Source: Alphaproteobacteria bacterium
Lineage (GTDB): Bacteria; Pseudomonadota; Alphaproteobacteria; DAOWDM01
Length of the DNA: 10,131 nt
NCBI GenBank assembly: GCA_030639035.1
Contig: DAOWDM010000021.1
Location: 1 to 10,131 of the forward strand
Reading direction: 5' to 3'
The notes beneath the pieces were generated by a model. It was not told the DNA's origin, did not search any database, and saw only the letters and a program-made list of their open reading frames with translations. Positions 1 to 6,898 of the stretch are shown here, one piece after another; position 1 is the stretch's first letter, and the number at the start of each line of letters is the position of its first letter. The translations under genes were made by a program, and so were the position numbers.

Positions 1-629
1 ATATAGACAGGGATTTCCGCCGAAAAAAGTTCTGGGATTTCTGTAGTGCCAGCATAGAAACAAACAGTTAAGACTGACAACAAAAGCATTACAGAACCTG
101 TCATCATGAAAACAAAAGATCTGCATGCAGCATGAATACGCCCCTGCTCTCCTAAAATACCGACAATGAAATATAGTGGAATCAGCATTCCATCAAAAAA
201 CATGTAGAACAGCACGGCATTAAGCGAACAAAACACACCCATAACCATAGTTTCAATGGCAAGCAAACATATCATATATGTCTTTGCTCTTTTTTTGCTT
301 TTACAGCCCGTCAAAACAGCCAGAAGAGAAATAAAAGAAGTAAGAAGAACAAACAGCACAGAAATGCCATCTACACCAACATGATAACTTATATCAGGAA
401 TTTTTCTTATCCCATAAATCCAATTTACTTTCTCAACAAATTGAAAACCAGAAACCAATGGGTCAAATTCTATCCAAAGACCAAAGGAAAGCAAAAAAAC
501 CACACCTGTAGTCAGCAATGCAACATGATAAGAGTTTCTTGAAACAGTTTCTTCTTTTCCATTAACAGTATAAATAAAAAATATACCTATAATCGGTAGA
601 AATATGATTAGAGAAAGCAAATCACTCAT
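1..629 (-). CDS. nuoM: NADH-quinone oxidoreductase subunit M (NuoM), 5' part; cut by the window edge
   Basis: About 209 N-terminal residues of the antiporter-like membrane subunit M of respiratory complex I; the normal protein is about 500 residues, so the C-terminal half lies beyond position 1. The start ATG at 629 overlaps the nuoL stop by 4 nt (ATGA), so translation is probably coupled. Visible features are hydrophobic transmembrane segments, a tryptophan at residue 70 followed by the GVDGIS motif (residues 85-90), and the segment FFDGMLIPLYFIVG (144-157), which corresponds to the family's F-[W/F]-E-x-x-L-[I/V]-P motif. The conserved glutamate of that motif (Glu144 in E. coli NuoM, needed for proton translocation) is aspartate here (Asp146, GAT at 192-194). 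The conserved channel lysine further along is outside the window. Identity is secure from the motifs and the gene order. Confidence 0.95.
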   Translation of the reverse strand, partial: MSDLLSLIIFLPIIGIFFIYTVNGKEETVSRNSYHVALLTTGVVFLLSFGLWIEFDPLVSGFQFVEKVNWIYGIRKIPDISYHVGVDGISVLFVLLTSFISLLAVLTGCKSKKRAKTYMICLLAIETMVMGVFCSLNAVLFYMFFDGMLIPLYFIVGILGEQGRIHAACRSFVFMMTGSVMLLLSVLTVCFYAGTTEIPELFSAEIPVY

Positions 630-2443
630 AGCAACACCTCAACGGATATATACCACAAAACAAATACAGTTACGCCGACTATCATTGCAAGAGCATAGTG
701 ATATACAAAACCACTATGCAGTTTCCTTATATTATAAGATGTTCCTGCAAATATTTTACAAATACATGAATCAGTTGAAAGAAAAGCCTCTACCTTATTC
801 AATAAAACATTTCCAAAAGCATATACAGGACGAATAAAAACATGCTCATACAGCTTGTCAAAATATAATCCATTCAACAGAAAACCATGTGTGTTTTTAA
901 ACTTGTTCAAGATAGCTTCTGGAATATTTGGCTTTTTCAAATACAAAACATAAGCATTAAAAATTCCAAACAAAGGAACAAGAAAGAACAAAGCCCCAAT
1001 CAATTTATCAACAACGAAACATTCGCAAATAAAACAATATGAGAAAACACTTCCAACAGCTAAAAGAAGCAATGGAAAAAGAATAGTAAACGGAGATTCT
1101 GCTACATGAGCCATAACTTTTTCATCTCCATGCTGTTCTCCATGAAACAACATAAACATCAATCTGCCTAAATAAAATGCAGTTAGAAAAACTGTCATGC
1201 TTATAAGTATAAAGGAATATGTCCCCTCCCAGCCTTTATAGCTATAAACAGCTTCCATCACTGTTCCTATTGAGTAATAACCAGAAAGAAAAGGGAAACC
1301 TATCATAGTCAAAGTTCCAACCCACATAAGAACACATGTAAGTTTTACCTGCCTACAGATACCCCCCATTTTTCTCAAATCTACTTCGTTCGATAAAGCA
1401 TGAATTGCAGAACCTACGCCAAGGAACAGCAGAGACTTGGAAATAGAGTGTATAATAAAGTAAAAAATCGCAATGCGAACACCACCGACCCCAAAAGCAA
1501 CAAATATAAGACCAAATTGTGAGATATTAGAAAAAGCCATCACTCGCTTTATATCTGTCTGCACACAAGCCGAAGCCGCCGCAAAAAAAGCTGTAGCACC
1601 TCCAATAACAATCATAACTGTAAGAGACGTTTGTGAAAGCTCAAACATTGGAAACATGCGGGCAACAAGAAATATTCCTGCTCCTGCAATCGCTGTTGAA
1701 TGAACAAGCACAGAAACAGGCGTTTCAGCTTCCATCGCATCAACCAGCCATGTATGCACCCCTATTTGTGCTGATTTAACCATAGCAGCAACTAGAAACA
1801 ACAAACAAATTACTGTAATTGAACTATCTGCGTGTTTGTGTGCATTTTGTAAAATCTCAGCAAAATTAAATGAACCGAACAAATTATAAACAGCAAAAAT
1901 TCCAACTATCAGTGCAATATCACCAACACGATTTATAAGAAATGATTTTAAGGCTGCTTTTTCAACTGCCTCTCTGTCATTTCCACACCGTATAAGAAAA
2001 TACGATACAAGACATGCACTCTCTAAAGCAAAAAACATCTGAATCAGATTATCTGATAAAACCAGTACAAGCATAAAAAATGTAAACAGTGAAAGATAGC
2101 TCATAAAAGATGGAACTGTATAAGATTTTTCAATAAATCCGATTGAAAAAACATGAACCAGAAATGAAATCCATATAATGACAGAAACCATTACAACAGA
2201 TAAAACATCAAAATTAAACGACCATACAACCTTAAATGAACCTACTGAAATCCATGGTGCAATTTCTATTACCTGCGATGCCTCTAAAAAGACAACCTCA
2301 TAAAGAACAAAAACTGACAAAATAGTAGCAATACCAACACAAAAACATGTAATAAATTTTGAAAAAGCTACCTTTTTGTAAAAATAACACAAGCCTGCTA
2401 TTAAAGCTCCTAAGAGAGGAAGAAAAACCATTGCAGTAAACAT
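626..2443 (-). CDS. nuoL: NADH-quinone oxidoreductase subunit L (NuoL)
   Basis: Full-length 605-residue antiporter-like subunit (E. coli NuoL is about 613), the distal proton pump of the complex I membrane arm. It is hydrophobic throughout, with a final transmembrane helix after a long C-terminal region, as expected for the lateral helix and its anchor. Pumping residues appear kept: Glu141 in FFALESACLVSYFLI (equivalent to the conserved TM5 Glu), Lys223 in MVKSAQ (the TM7 Lys), His248 in PVSVLVHSTA, and His332/Lys336 in the later helix. The surrounding motifs are drifted: the usual WLPDAMEGPTPVSALIH reads WLVDAMEAETPVSVLVH. It starts 6 nt after the nuoK stop, with an AAAGGA ribosome-binding sequence overlapping that stop, and ends in a 4-nt overlap with nuoM. 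Confidence 0.97.
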   Translation of the reverse strand: MFTAMVFLPLLGALIAGLCYFYKKVAFSKFITCFCVGIATILSVFVLYEVVFLEASQVIEIAPWISVGSFKVVWSFNFDVLSVVMVSVIIWISFLVHVFSIGFIEKSYTVPSFMSYLSLFTFFMLVLVLSDNLIQMFFALESACLVSYFLIRCGNDREAVEKAALKSFLINRVGDIALIVGIFAVYNLFGSFNFAEILQNAHKHADSSITVICLLFLVAAMVKSAQIGVHTWLVDAMEAETPVSVLVHSTAIAGAGIFLVARMFPMFELSQTSLTVMIVIGGATAFFAAASACVQTDIKRVMAFSNISQFGLIFVAFGVGGVRIAIFYFIIHSISKSLLFLGVGSAIHALSNEVDLRKMGGICRQVKLTCVLMWVGTLTMIGFPFLSGYYSIGTVMEAVYSYKGWEGTYSFILISMTVFLTAFYLGRLMFMLFHGEQHGDEKVMAHVAESPFTILFPLLLLAVGSVFSYCFICECFVVDKLIGALFFLVPLFGIFNAYVLYLKKPNIPEAILNKFKNTHGFLLNGLYFDKLYEHVFIRPVYAFGNVLLNKVEAFLSTDSCICKIFAGTSYNIRKLHSGFVYHYALAMIVGVTVFVLWYISVEVLL

Positions 2444-2449
2444 AAACGA

Positions 2450-2764
2450 TTATCCTTTCAAACCACTCATATTTTCAGCTTCAATAGATTTGTGATTCAA
2501 AAAGTAAATAATGAACACAGCTATTCCAACAACAGCTTCTGCTACTGCTGCTACTAGGATAAATACCGCAAAAACCTGCCCTGTTAAATCATTATGGAAA
2601 CATGAAAACGCAACCAAATTAAGGCTCACAGATACCAACATCAATTCAACGGACAACAGCATAGCTGTAATATTTTTATGATTAATAAAAACACCGCAAG
2701 CTCCTGTTGCAAATAAAAACGCAGACAAAAGAAGATAATGATTCAGCCCAATCGAAAGCATCAC
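2450..2764 (-). CDS. nuoK: NADH-quinone oxidoreductase subunit K (NuoK)
   Basis: A 104-residue protein with three transmembrane helices, the normal size for NuoK (ND4L homologue), which carries part of the proton path of complex I. The two membrane glutamates that matter in E. coli (Glu36 and Glu72) appear conserved: one in MLLSVELMLVSVSLNL and one in VAAVAEAVVGIAVF. The C-terminal tail resembles the alphaproteobacterial ending with a final KG. The chosen start overlaps the nuoJ stop by 4 nt (ATGA) and follows a GGAGA sequence about 6 nt upstream; a second ATG follows immediately and could also serve. This subunit looks functionally intact, unlike NuoA, NuoD and NuoH of the same operon. Confidence 0.96.
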   Translation of the reverse strand: MMLSIGLNHYLLLSAFLFATGACGVFINHKNITAMLLSVELMLVSVSLNLVAFSCFHNDLTGQVFAVFILVAAVAEAVVGIAVFIIYFLNHKSIEAENMSGLKG

Positions 2765-3339
2765 TTTTCTCCATCTGTCAGTTGTTTTAACTCTATTTCA
2801 TCAGCACTGCGTATTATCTGACCTGCTATTTTATGTTCTTTTATTTCCATTCCGTTTCTAATCATCAGCATAATTACACCGACTATTGCAACAAAAAGCA
2901 CCATACCACACAACTGAAACAAATACGCATAATCGGTATAAAGCACCTCTCCCAATGCCTTAACATTGTTTGCAACAGCCAACGAAACGTCATTTTCTAA
3001 CCGTTGAGGCTTTACTTTAAGAACAAATGCAAGGCATGAAAACAGCAACAAACCAACTGTTACACCAAATGCAGAGCATTTTACAGCAGTATGTTGGTAA
3101 GTTTCTTTAATGTTCAACATCAATGGCAACATCAACAACAATACAGCAAAAGCTCCTGCATAAATTATCAATAACATCATTGCCAGAAACTCTGCTCCAA
3201 GCAATAAAAACAAACCTGACACACTAATAAAAACCATTATTAGAAACAGAACAGAATTAACAGCACAAGAAAAAACAACCATTACAGCACTTATAATGGA
3301 AAATGTTGCTAACACATAAAAGACCAAAGCTTCGTTCAT
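2761..3339 (-). CDS. nuoJ: NADH-quinone oxidoreductase subunit J (NuoJ)
   Basis: A 192-residue membrane protein of the ND6/NuoJ family. The hallmark region GAEFLAMMLLIIYAGA followed by FAVLLLMLPLMLNI matches the family's GAEFLAMxLVxVYVGAVAVLFLFVVMML in helix TM3, including its conserved tyrosine. Five hydrophobic segments are visible, then a charged C-terminal tail. The gene starts 17 nt after nuoH, with a good ribosome-binding sequence GGTGAGG (3349-3355) 9 nt before the ATG. In nearly all complex I operons nuoI lies between nuoH and nuoJ; here nothing could fit. The stop overlaps the nuoK start by 4 nt. Confidence 0.95.
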   Translation of the reverse strand: MNEALVFYVLATFSIISAVMVVFSCAVNSVLFLIMVFISVSGLFLLLGAEFLAMMLLIIYAGAFAVLLLMLPLMLNIKETYQHTAVKCSAFGVTVGLLLFSCLAFVLKVKPQRLENDVSLAVANNVKALGEVLYTDYAYLFQLCGMVLFVAIVGVIMLMIRNGMEIKEHKIAGQIIRSADEIELKQLTDGEK

Positions 3340-3356
3340 TTTTTAAAGCCTCACCA

Positions 3357-4319
3357 TCAAAACTTACCTGTCGCTGAAACAAGCGTATATCCAGCAGCAG
3401 CAATCACCCATACCAATGAGAATGGTAAAAACATTTTCCAACCAAACTGCACTAAATTATCATAGCGGTATATTGGAAATGCAGTTTTTGTAAAAATAAA
3501 AATTAAAAGACACAAGCTCATTTTCAAACCAAACCATATCACGCTTGGAATCAAAAGAAACAGCTCTACTTCAAAAGGCGGCAGCCAGCCACCTAGAAAA
3601 AATACTGTTATTACAGCACTCATCAGCAACATGTTTACATATCTTGCAAATGCAATAAAAATATAGCCTACAGAAGTATATTCAATACTGTATTCTCCAT
3701 CAGAAATATTACCTGATTCTGACATTCTAAACGGAGGACAGTTTGTCCTTACAAGTGCATAAATAAAGAAAACAACAAACATTGGGAAATGAGGCAAGCA
3801 ATACCACATCTCCGCCTGAGCATTAACTATATCAGAAAGCCTCATAGAGCCTGACGAAATCAAAACACAAACTATTGCAAGCATTGCAGAAAGTTCGTAT
3901 GCAACCATCATTGCAACAGAATGCAAAGCTCCAAACATTGCATATTTTGAATCAGATGCCCAACCGATGACAACAATCAAGCAAATGCTAAGAAAAAACA
4001 TTGCTACCAGAAAAAGAGCCCCTGCATTAATATCCGCCAGAACTACCCCTTCATCAACAGGAATAACAGCCCAACATGCGACAATAGATGTGAAAAACAA
4101 CACTGGCAACAACATGAAAGCAACCTGAGTTTTTCCTCTAGGCAAAATAGTTTCATTAAAAAACAGCTTAAAAGCATCTGCAATCGGCTGCATTAAACCA
4201 TACACTCTTGCTATCTTTTTCAATCGAACAGCAGCTATAAGTTTTCGCTCAACATAAATCAGCAAAACAGATGCTGCAAACAAAGCAGACAGCAAAATAA
4301 TTATTTCTGATATTATCAT
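3357..4319 (-). CDS. nuoH: NADH-quinone oxidoreductase subunit H (NuoH), with degraded quinone-chamber motifs
   Basis: A 320-residue NuoH/ND1 homologue, slightly short for the family. NuoH joins the peripheral and membrane arms and lines the quinone tunnel. Clear family blocks are YVERK (22-26), GLMQPIADAFKLFFNE (41-56), GWASDSKYAMFGAL (119-132), YE (141-142), YSIEYTS (210-216), FLGGWLPPF (241-249) and YRYDNL (284-289). Several normally invariant positions differ. The RxGPNxVG loop is shortened and lacks GP. The ALR-A-A-A-Q motif reads ALHSVAM, so Arg and Gln are lost. The acidic loop F-D-L-P-E-x-E-S-E reads FRMSESGNI (197-205), keeping one acid. The FLGEY motif reads AFARY (223-227). The gene overlaps nuoD by 4 nt (ATGA). 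Identity is certain from order and motifs; ability to bind quinone normally is doubtful. Confidence 0.95.
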   Translation of the reverse strand: MIISEIIILLSALFAASVLLIYVERKLIAAVRLKKIARVYGLMQPIADAFKLFFNETILPRGKTQVAFMLLPVLFFTSIVACWAVIPVDEGVVLADINAGALFLVAMFFLSICLIVVIGWASDSKYAMFGALHSVAMMVAYELSAMLAIVCVLISSGSMRLSDIVNAQAEMWYCLPHFPMFVVFFIYALVRTNCPPFRMSESGNISDGEYSIEYTSVGYIFIAFARYVNMLLMSAVITVFFLGGWLPPFEVELFLLIPSVIWFGLKMSLCLLIFIFTKTAFPIYRYDNLVQFGWKMFLPFSLVWVIAAAGYTLVSATGKF

Positions 4320-5449
4320 CTGTCTACCTCTCCTGCTTCAATCCCTAGCGAGCTGATTATAGTGTTAATATCCTCGATTTTATTCCCTTTAAGAACATGA
4401 GGAACTGCCTGAAGATGAGCGAAACTTGGCGTTCGTATTTTGCACCTGTAAGCACGGTTTGAACCGTCAGAGACAAGATAAGCTCCAAATTCACCGCTCG
4501 GAGCTTCTGTTGACTCATAGCATTGCCCCGCAGGAACGTTATAATCCTCATCAATGTTTTTTGAACTATGAGACAAGACAGTTTTTTCATTATCTGTTGC
4601 TACAGTATCATCAAGAATAATCATAAAATCTTCTGGAATTTTCTCTATAATCTGAAGAATAATATTAACAGACTGTCGCATTTCTGCCATACGCACAAGA
4701 TAGCGAGAATAACAATCTCCATATTTTCCTATTGGAATTTCAAAATCAAGCTCATCATATACATCATAAGGTTGAGCTTTTCGTAAATCCCATAAAGAAC
4801 CAGAAGCCCTGAGATTAGCTCCAGAAAAGCCCCACTCTATCGCATTTTCAGAACTTACAGTTCCTATACCTACAGTACGCTGTTTAAATATTCTGTCTTC
4901 AGTAAGTTTTTCATCAATATTATCAAGAAAGCATAAAAAATCTTTTTTCAACCATTTAACAATGTCTTCCATCAAGCCATAAGACAAGTCATTATATACT
5001 CCGCCAACACGCAAACAATTAGCATGAAGCCGTGAACCGCCTGCAAGCTCAAGAAACTCCATTATTTTCTCTTGAACAGCTGCTCCATAATAAGATGGAG
5101 TGCTGTTTCCTGCACCTTCTGCAATAGAAACAACTGTCTGCAAATGGCTCATTATACGAGACAGCTCTGCTAAAAGAACTCTAATATATGCGGCTCTTTT
5201 AGATGGTTTTATTTTAAGAAGCTTCTCGATAGCAAGAACTAACGCATATTCCTGATTTAATAATGAAACAGCATTTATGTAACTTTTATTCTCAATAAGC
5301 TTTTCTATACCGAAATGTGAAAAACCTATATGAGGGGTAGCTTTTAAAATATTCTCTCCGTCGACTTCAAGAACCAAGCGGAAAAAACCTCCGCCTGCTG
5401 TCTGCTGCATTGTATTTAATGTTGAATTTTTCAAGACAGCTCTTACCAT
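4316..5449 (-). CDS. nuoD: NADH-quinone oxidoreductase subunit D (NuoD), lacking the quinone-ligand residues
   Basis: A 377-residue 49-kDa-type subunit of the complex I peripheral arm. The central and C-terminal blocks are well conserved: RIFKQRTV (186-193), SLWDLRKAQPYDVY (218-231), GDCYSRYLVRMAEMRQS (244-260) and EAPSGEFGAYLVSDGSNRAY (315-334). The quinone-site end is not. Where the family has GPQHPxxHG, this protein has TMQQTAGGG (13-21), so both histidines are gone. Nine residues that normally carry the D-Y-V/L-S tyrosine are missing between Ala60 and Val61. These correspond to His38 and Tyr87 of Thermus Nqo4, which hold the quinone headgroup. No CxxC pairs are present, so it is not a NiFe-hydrogenase large subunit. 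It starts 1 nt after the nuoC stop. The frame is open and intact, so a simple sequencing error is unlikely. Confidence 0.95.
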   Translation of the reverse strand: MVRAVLKNSTLNTMQQTAGGGFFRLVLEVDGENILKATPHIGFSHFGIEKLIENKSYINAVSLLNQEYALVLAIEKLLKIKPSKRAAYIRVLLAELSRIMSHLQTVVSIAEGAGNSTPSYYGAAVQEKIMEFLELAGGSRLHANCLRVGGVYNDLSYGLMEDIVKWLKKDFLCFLDNIDEKLTEDRIFKQRTVGIGTVSSENAIEWGFSGANLRASGSLWDLRKAQPYDVYDELDFEIPIGKYGDCYSRYLVRMAEMRQSVNIILQIIEKIPEDFMIILDDTVATDNEKTVLSHSSKNIDEDYNVPAGQCYESTEAPSGEFGAYLVSDGSNRAYRCKIRTPSFAHLQAVPHVLKGNKIEDINTIISSLGIEAGEVDR

Positions 5450-5450
5450 A

Positions 5451-5984
5451 TCAGATAATCCCGTCTACTGATTTAGCAGTTAAACGCTGTTCTTTTTCAT
5501 CATAAGACCATTTAACACTACCATTTAACGGATAATCCTTACGCAAAGGATAGTCATTAAAACTTGATTCTGTTAGGATTTTACACATATCAGGATTACC
5601 AAAAAAGCTTATCCCGTACATATCCCAAACTTCACGCTCATACCATTCGGCTGTTTCATACACAGATACAGCAGAAGGAATAGGAGTTTTATCAGCCACT
5701 TGAACAACAACACAGATTCTCTGATTCAAAGAAATGCTCAAAAGATGATAGACAACATCAAAACGAGGTTCTCTGTTAAGATAATCAACGCCGCAAATAT
5801 CAATAAGCTGTTCAAATTGAAAGTTTACATCGTCTTTTAAAAAAGTAATGGTTTTAACCAAAGAATCTGCCTTAACATTTAAAAACAGTTCACCTTTAGT
5901 TACTTTAAAATCAGAAACAAGATTCCTCAATGATGTAATTGGAACTAACTCTGCTAGTTCGTTTATGTTTCCCTTGTCTATCAT
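5451..5984 (-). CDS. nuoC: NADH-quinone oxidoreductase subunit C (NuoC)
   Basis: A 177-residue 30-kDa-type subunit, separate from NuoD as in alphaproteobacteria and mitochondria rather than fused as in enterobacteria. It has no cofactor and supports the Q-module together with NuoB and NuoD. The family signature is clear: RFDVVYHLLSISLNQRI (74-90), WYEREVWDMYGISF (114-127) and YPLRKDYPL (145-153, usually HPLRKDFPL). The start overlaps the nuoB stop by 4 nt (ATGA) and its own stop is 1 nt before nuoD. Nothing looks broken. It ends shortly after the PLRKDYP block, as short alphaproteobacterial forms do. Confidence 0.95.
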   Translation of the reverse strand: MIDKGNINELAELVPITSLRNLVSDFKVTKGELFLNVKADSLVKTITFLKDDVNFQFEQLIDICGVDYLNREPRFDVVYHLLSISLNQRICVVVQVADKTPIPSAVSVYETAEWYEREVWDMYGISFFGNPDMCKILTESSFNDYPLRKDYPLNGSVKWSYDEKEQRLTAKSVDGII

Positions 5985-6475
5985 TGACGTTCTATTCTCT
6001 TTATTTTTTCCTTAAGCTTTATGATACCTTGTATAAAAGCCTCGGGTTTTGGAGGGCAGCCTTCAACATAAACATCTACAGGAACAACTTTATCACAACC
6101 TTCAACTACAGAATAAGACTGGTTATAAACTCCTCCATTTATTGCACACGCACCCATTGCGATAACCCATTTAGGTTCAGGCATTTGCTCATACACGCTA
6201 CGTAAAACAGGTGCTGTTTTTCCGTTTATTGCTCCAGCTATGACTAATACATCTGCTTTGGAATGATGTTTTTTGAAAACAGCTCCAAGATGTTCAAGCT
6301 CAGAATACAAATCAGCCTGTTTCATTTCCACACCACAGCATGATGTTGCAAACGGAGAAATCCATATAGAACTGCATCTAGCCCAATCAGCCAATTTTTC
6401 CATAGTAGTAACAAAGAAACTTGTCTTTTGTTCTCTAGACTGCTCAGGCGATGAACTATCAGAAACCTCTGACAT
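5981..6475 (-). CDS. nuoB: NADH-quinone oxidoreductase subunit B (NuoB), with cluster N2 cysteines
   Basis: A 164-residue NuoB/PSST subunit that holds iron-sulfur cluster N2, the last electron carrier before quinone. The frame is open upstream to 6592, but the start at 6475 is preferred. It shares one base with the nuoA stop (TAATG), gives a normal-length protein, and avoids over 110 nt of overlap with nuoA. All four N2 ligand positions are present: the CysCys pair at 46-47 (ATSCCGVEM), Cys110 (MGACAINGG) and Cys140 (VEGCPPKPEAF). Two conserved quinone-side stretches are altered: the family's RYDxxRFG reads LYSELEHLG (56-64), and FRxSPRQ(S/A)D reads FKKHHSKAD (67-75), so the Arg residues next to the headgroup site are lost. 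The cluster is likely formed, but its electron donor NuoI is not encoded here. Confidence 0.95.
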   Translation of the reverse strand: MSEVSDSSSPEQSREQKTSFFVTTMEKLADWARCSSIWISPFATSCCGVEMKQADLYSELEHLGAVFKKHHSKADVLVIAGAINGKTAPVLRSVYEQMPEPKWVIAMGACAINGGVYNQSYSVVEGCDKVVPVDVYVEGCPPKPEAFIQGIIKLKEKIKRIERQ

Positions 6476-6834
6476 TACCACTGCCAAGCCCCCTTCCTTA
6501 AACCGTATATGAACCCGATTGACATAATGAATAAAAAAACAATCATAGACCAGAATCCAAAAAAGCCAATTGTGTCTAAAGAAGTAGCCCATGGAAAAAG
6601 AAAGATAACTGCAACAGAGAAAACAACAAACACCATTGCCCCCATATAAAACCTCAAATCAAGCCTTGAGTAGACATTATCAAGAATTTTAAACCCATTT
6701 TCTCTAGCAGAGTATTTTTTCCTCACCCTGTTTTTTCCAGTAAGAACGGAAACAGCTATAACCGCAAGTACCATAAAAAAAACGGCACATACAAGAAAAA
6801 ATATATACAAATAGTCATCTGTCGCATTATTCAT
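6475..6834 (-). CDS. nuoA: NADH-quinone oxidoreductase subunit A (NuoA), with altered key residues
   Basis: A 119-residue, three-helix NuoA/ND3 homologue and the first gene of the complex I cluster. The family end block LGLFGFWSM...GFIYEW-KGAL-W is matched by GFFGFWSMIVFLFIMSIGFIYGLRKGAWQW-type sequence at residues 90-119, and FLFPWA (78-83) is intact. Two hallmark features are lost. The loop YECGF reads RENGF (44-48), replacing the conserved Cys of the TM1-TM2 loop. The helix motif FDxE reads FSVA (72-75), replacing both membrane acids (Asp79 and Glu81 in E. coli). The gene lies 64 nt after the DUF89 gene without a strong ribosome-binding sequence, and shares one base with nuoB. Its order, size and C-terminus make the identity secure. 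Confidence 0.93.
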   Translation of the reverse strand: MNNATDDYLYIFFLVCAVFFMVLAVIAVSVLTGKNRVRKKYSARENGFKILDNVYSRLDLRFYMGAMVFVVFSVAVIFLFPWATSLDTIGFFGFWSMIVFLFIMSIGFIYGLRKGAWQW

Positions 6835-6898
6835 TTTTTACATTTATAACATCTTCAGAATTCTGCTTCTCTCTACATTTAAGTAAGAAACAACGACC
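6835..6898 (-). other. Short gap between the DUF89 gene and nuoA
   Basis: This 64-nt spacer is the largest gap in the minus-strand gene train. I see no convincing terminator. A perfect 10-bp palindrome, CAGAATTCTG, lies at 6856-6865, and a TATAAA-like sequence lies nearer nuoA, but there is no good paired -35 element. It could hold a weak internal promoter for nuo or simply be read-through leader; the sequence does not decide. Confidence 0.3.

Noticed and set aside
604..837. Plus-strand open frame over the 3' end of nuoL
   Set aside because: It lies antisense to well-supported nuoL/nuoM coding sequence, has no recognisable motif and no ribosome site. Other plus-strand frames over the nuo, guaD, DUF89 and metC genes were rejected for the same reason.
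1..4319. The membrane genes as an Mrp-type antiporter or formate hydrogenlyase operon
   Set aside because: Gene order and lengths (A-B-C-D-H-J-K-L-M) and subunit motifs are those of complex I.
5230..5300. Frameshift or sequencing error explaining the NuoD gap
   Set aside because: The missing part is a clean 27-nt in-frame loss with aligned sequence on both sides, and the His-to-Gln/Gly changes nearby are independent substitutions.
4316..5449. NuoD as a group 4 NiFe-hydrogenase large subunit
   Set aside because: The nickel-binding CxxC pairs are absent at both ends, and the C-terminus is a normal NuoD ending (GEVDR).
6476..6592. Longer nuoB start at 6592
   Set aside because: It would overlap most of the last third of nuoA, and the added residues have no NuoB similarity. 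The TAATG junction at 6475 gives the normal length.
6856..6865. CAGAATTCTG palindrome as an operator
   Set aside because: A 10-bp perfect palindrome can arise by chance in this composition and there is no second copy or matching regulator.
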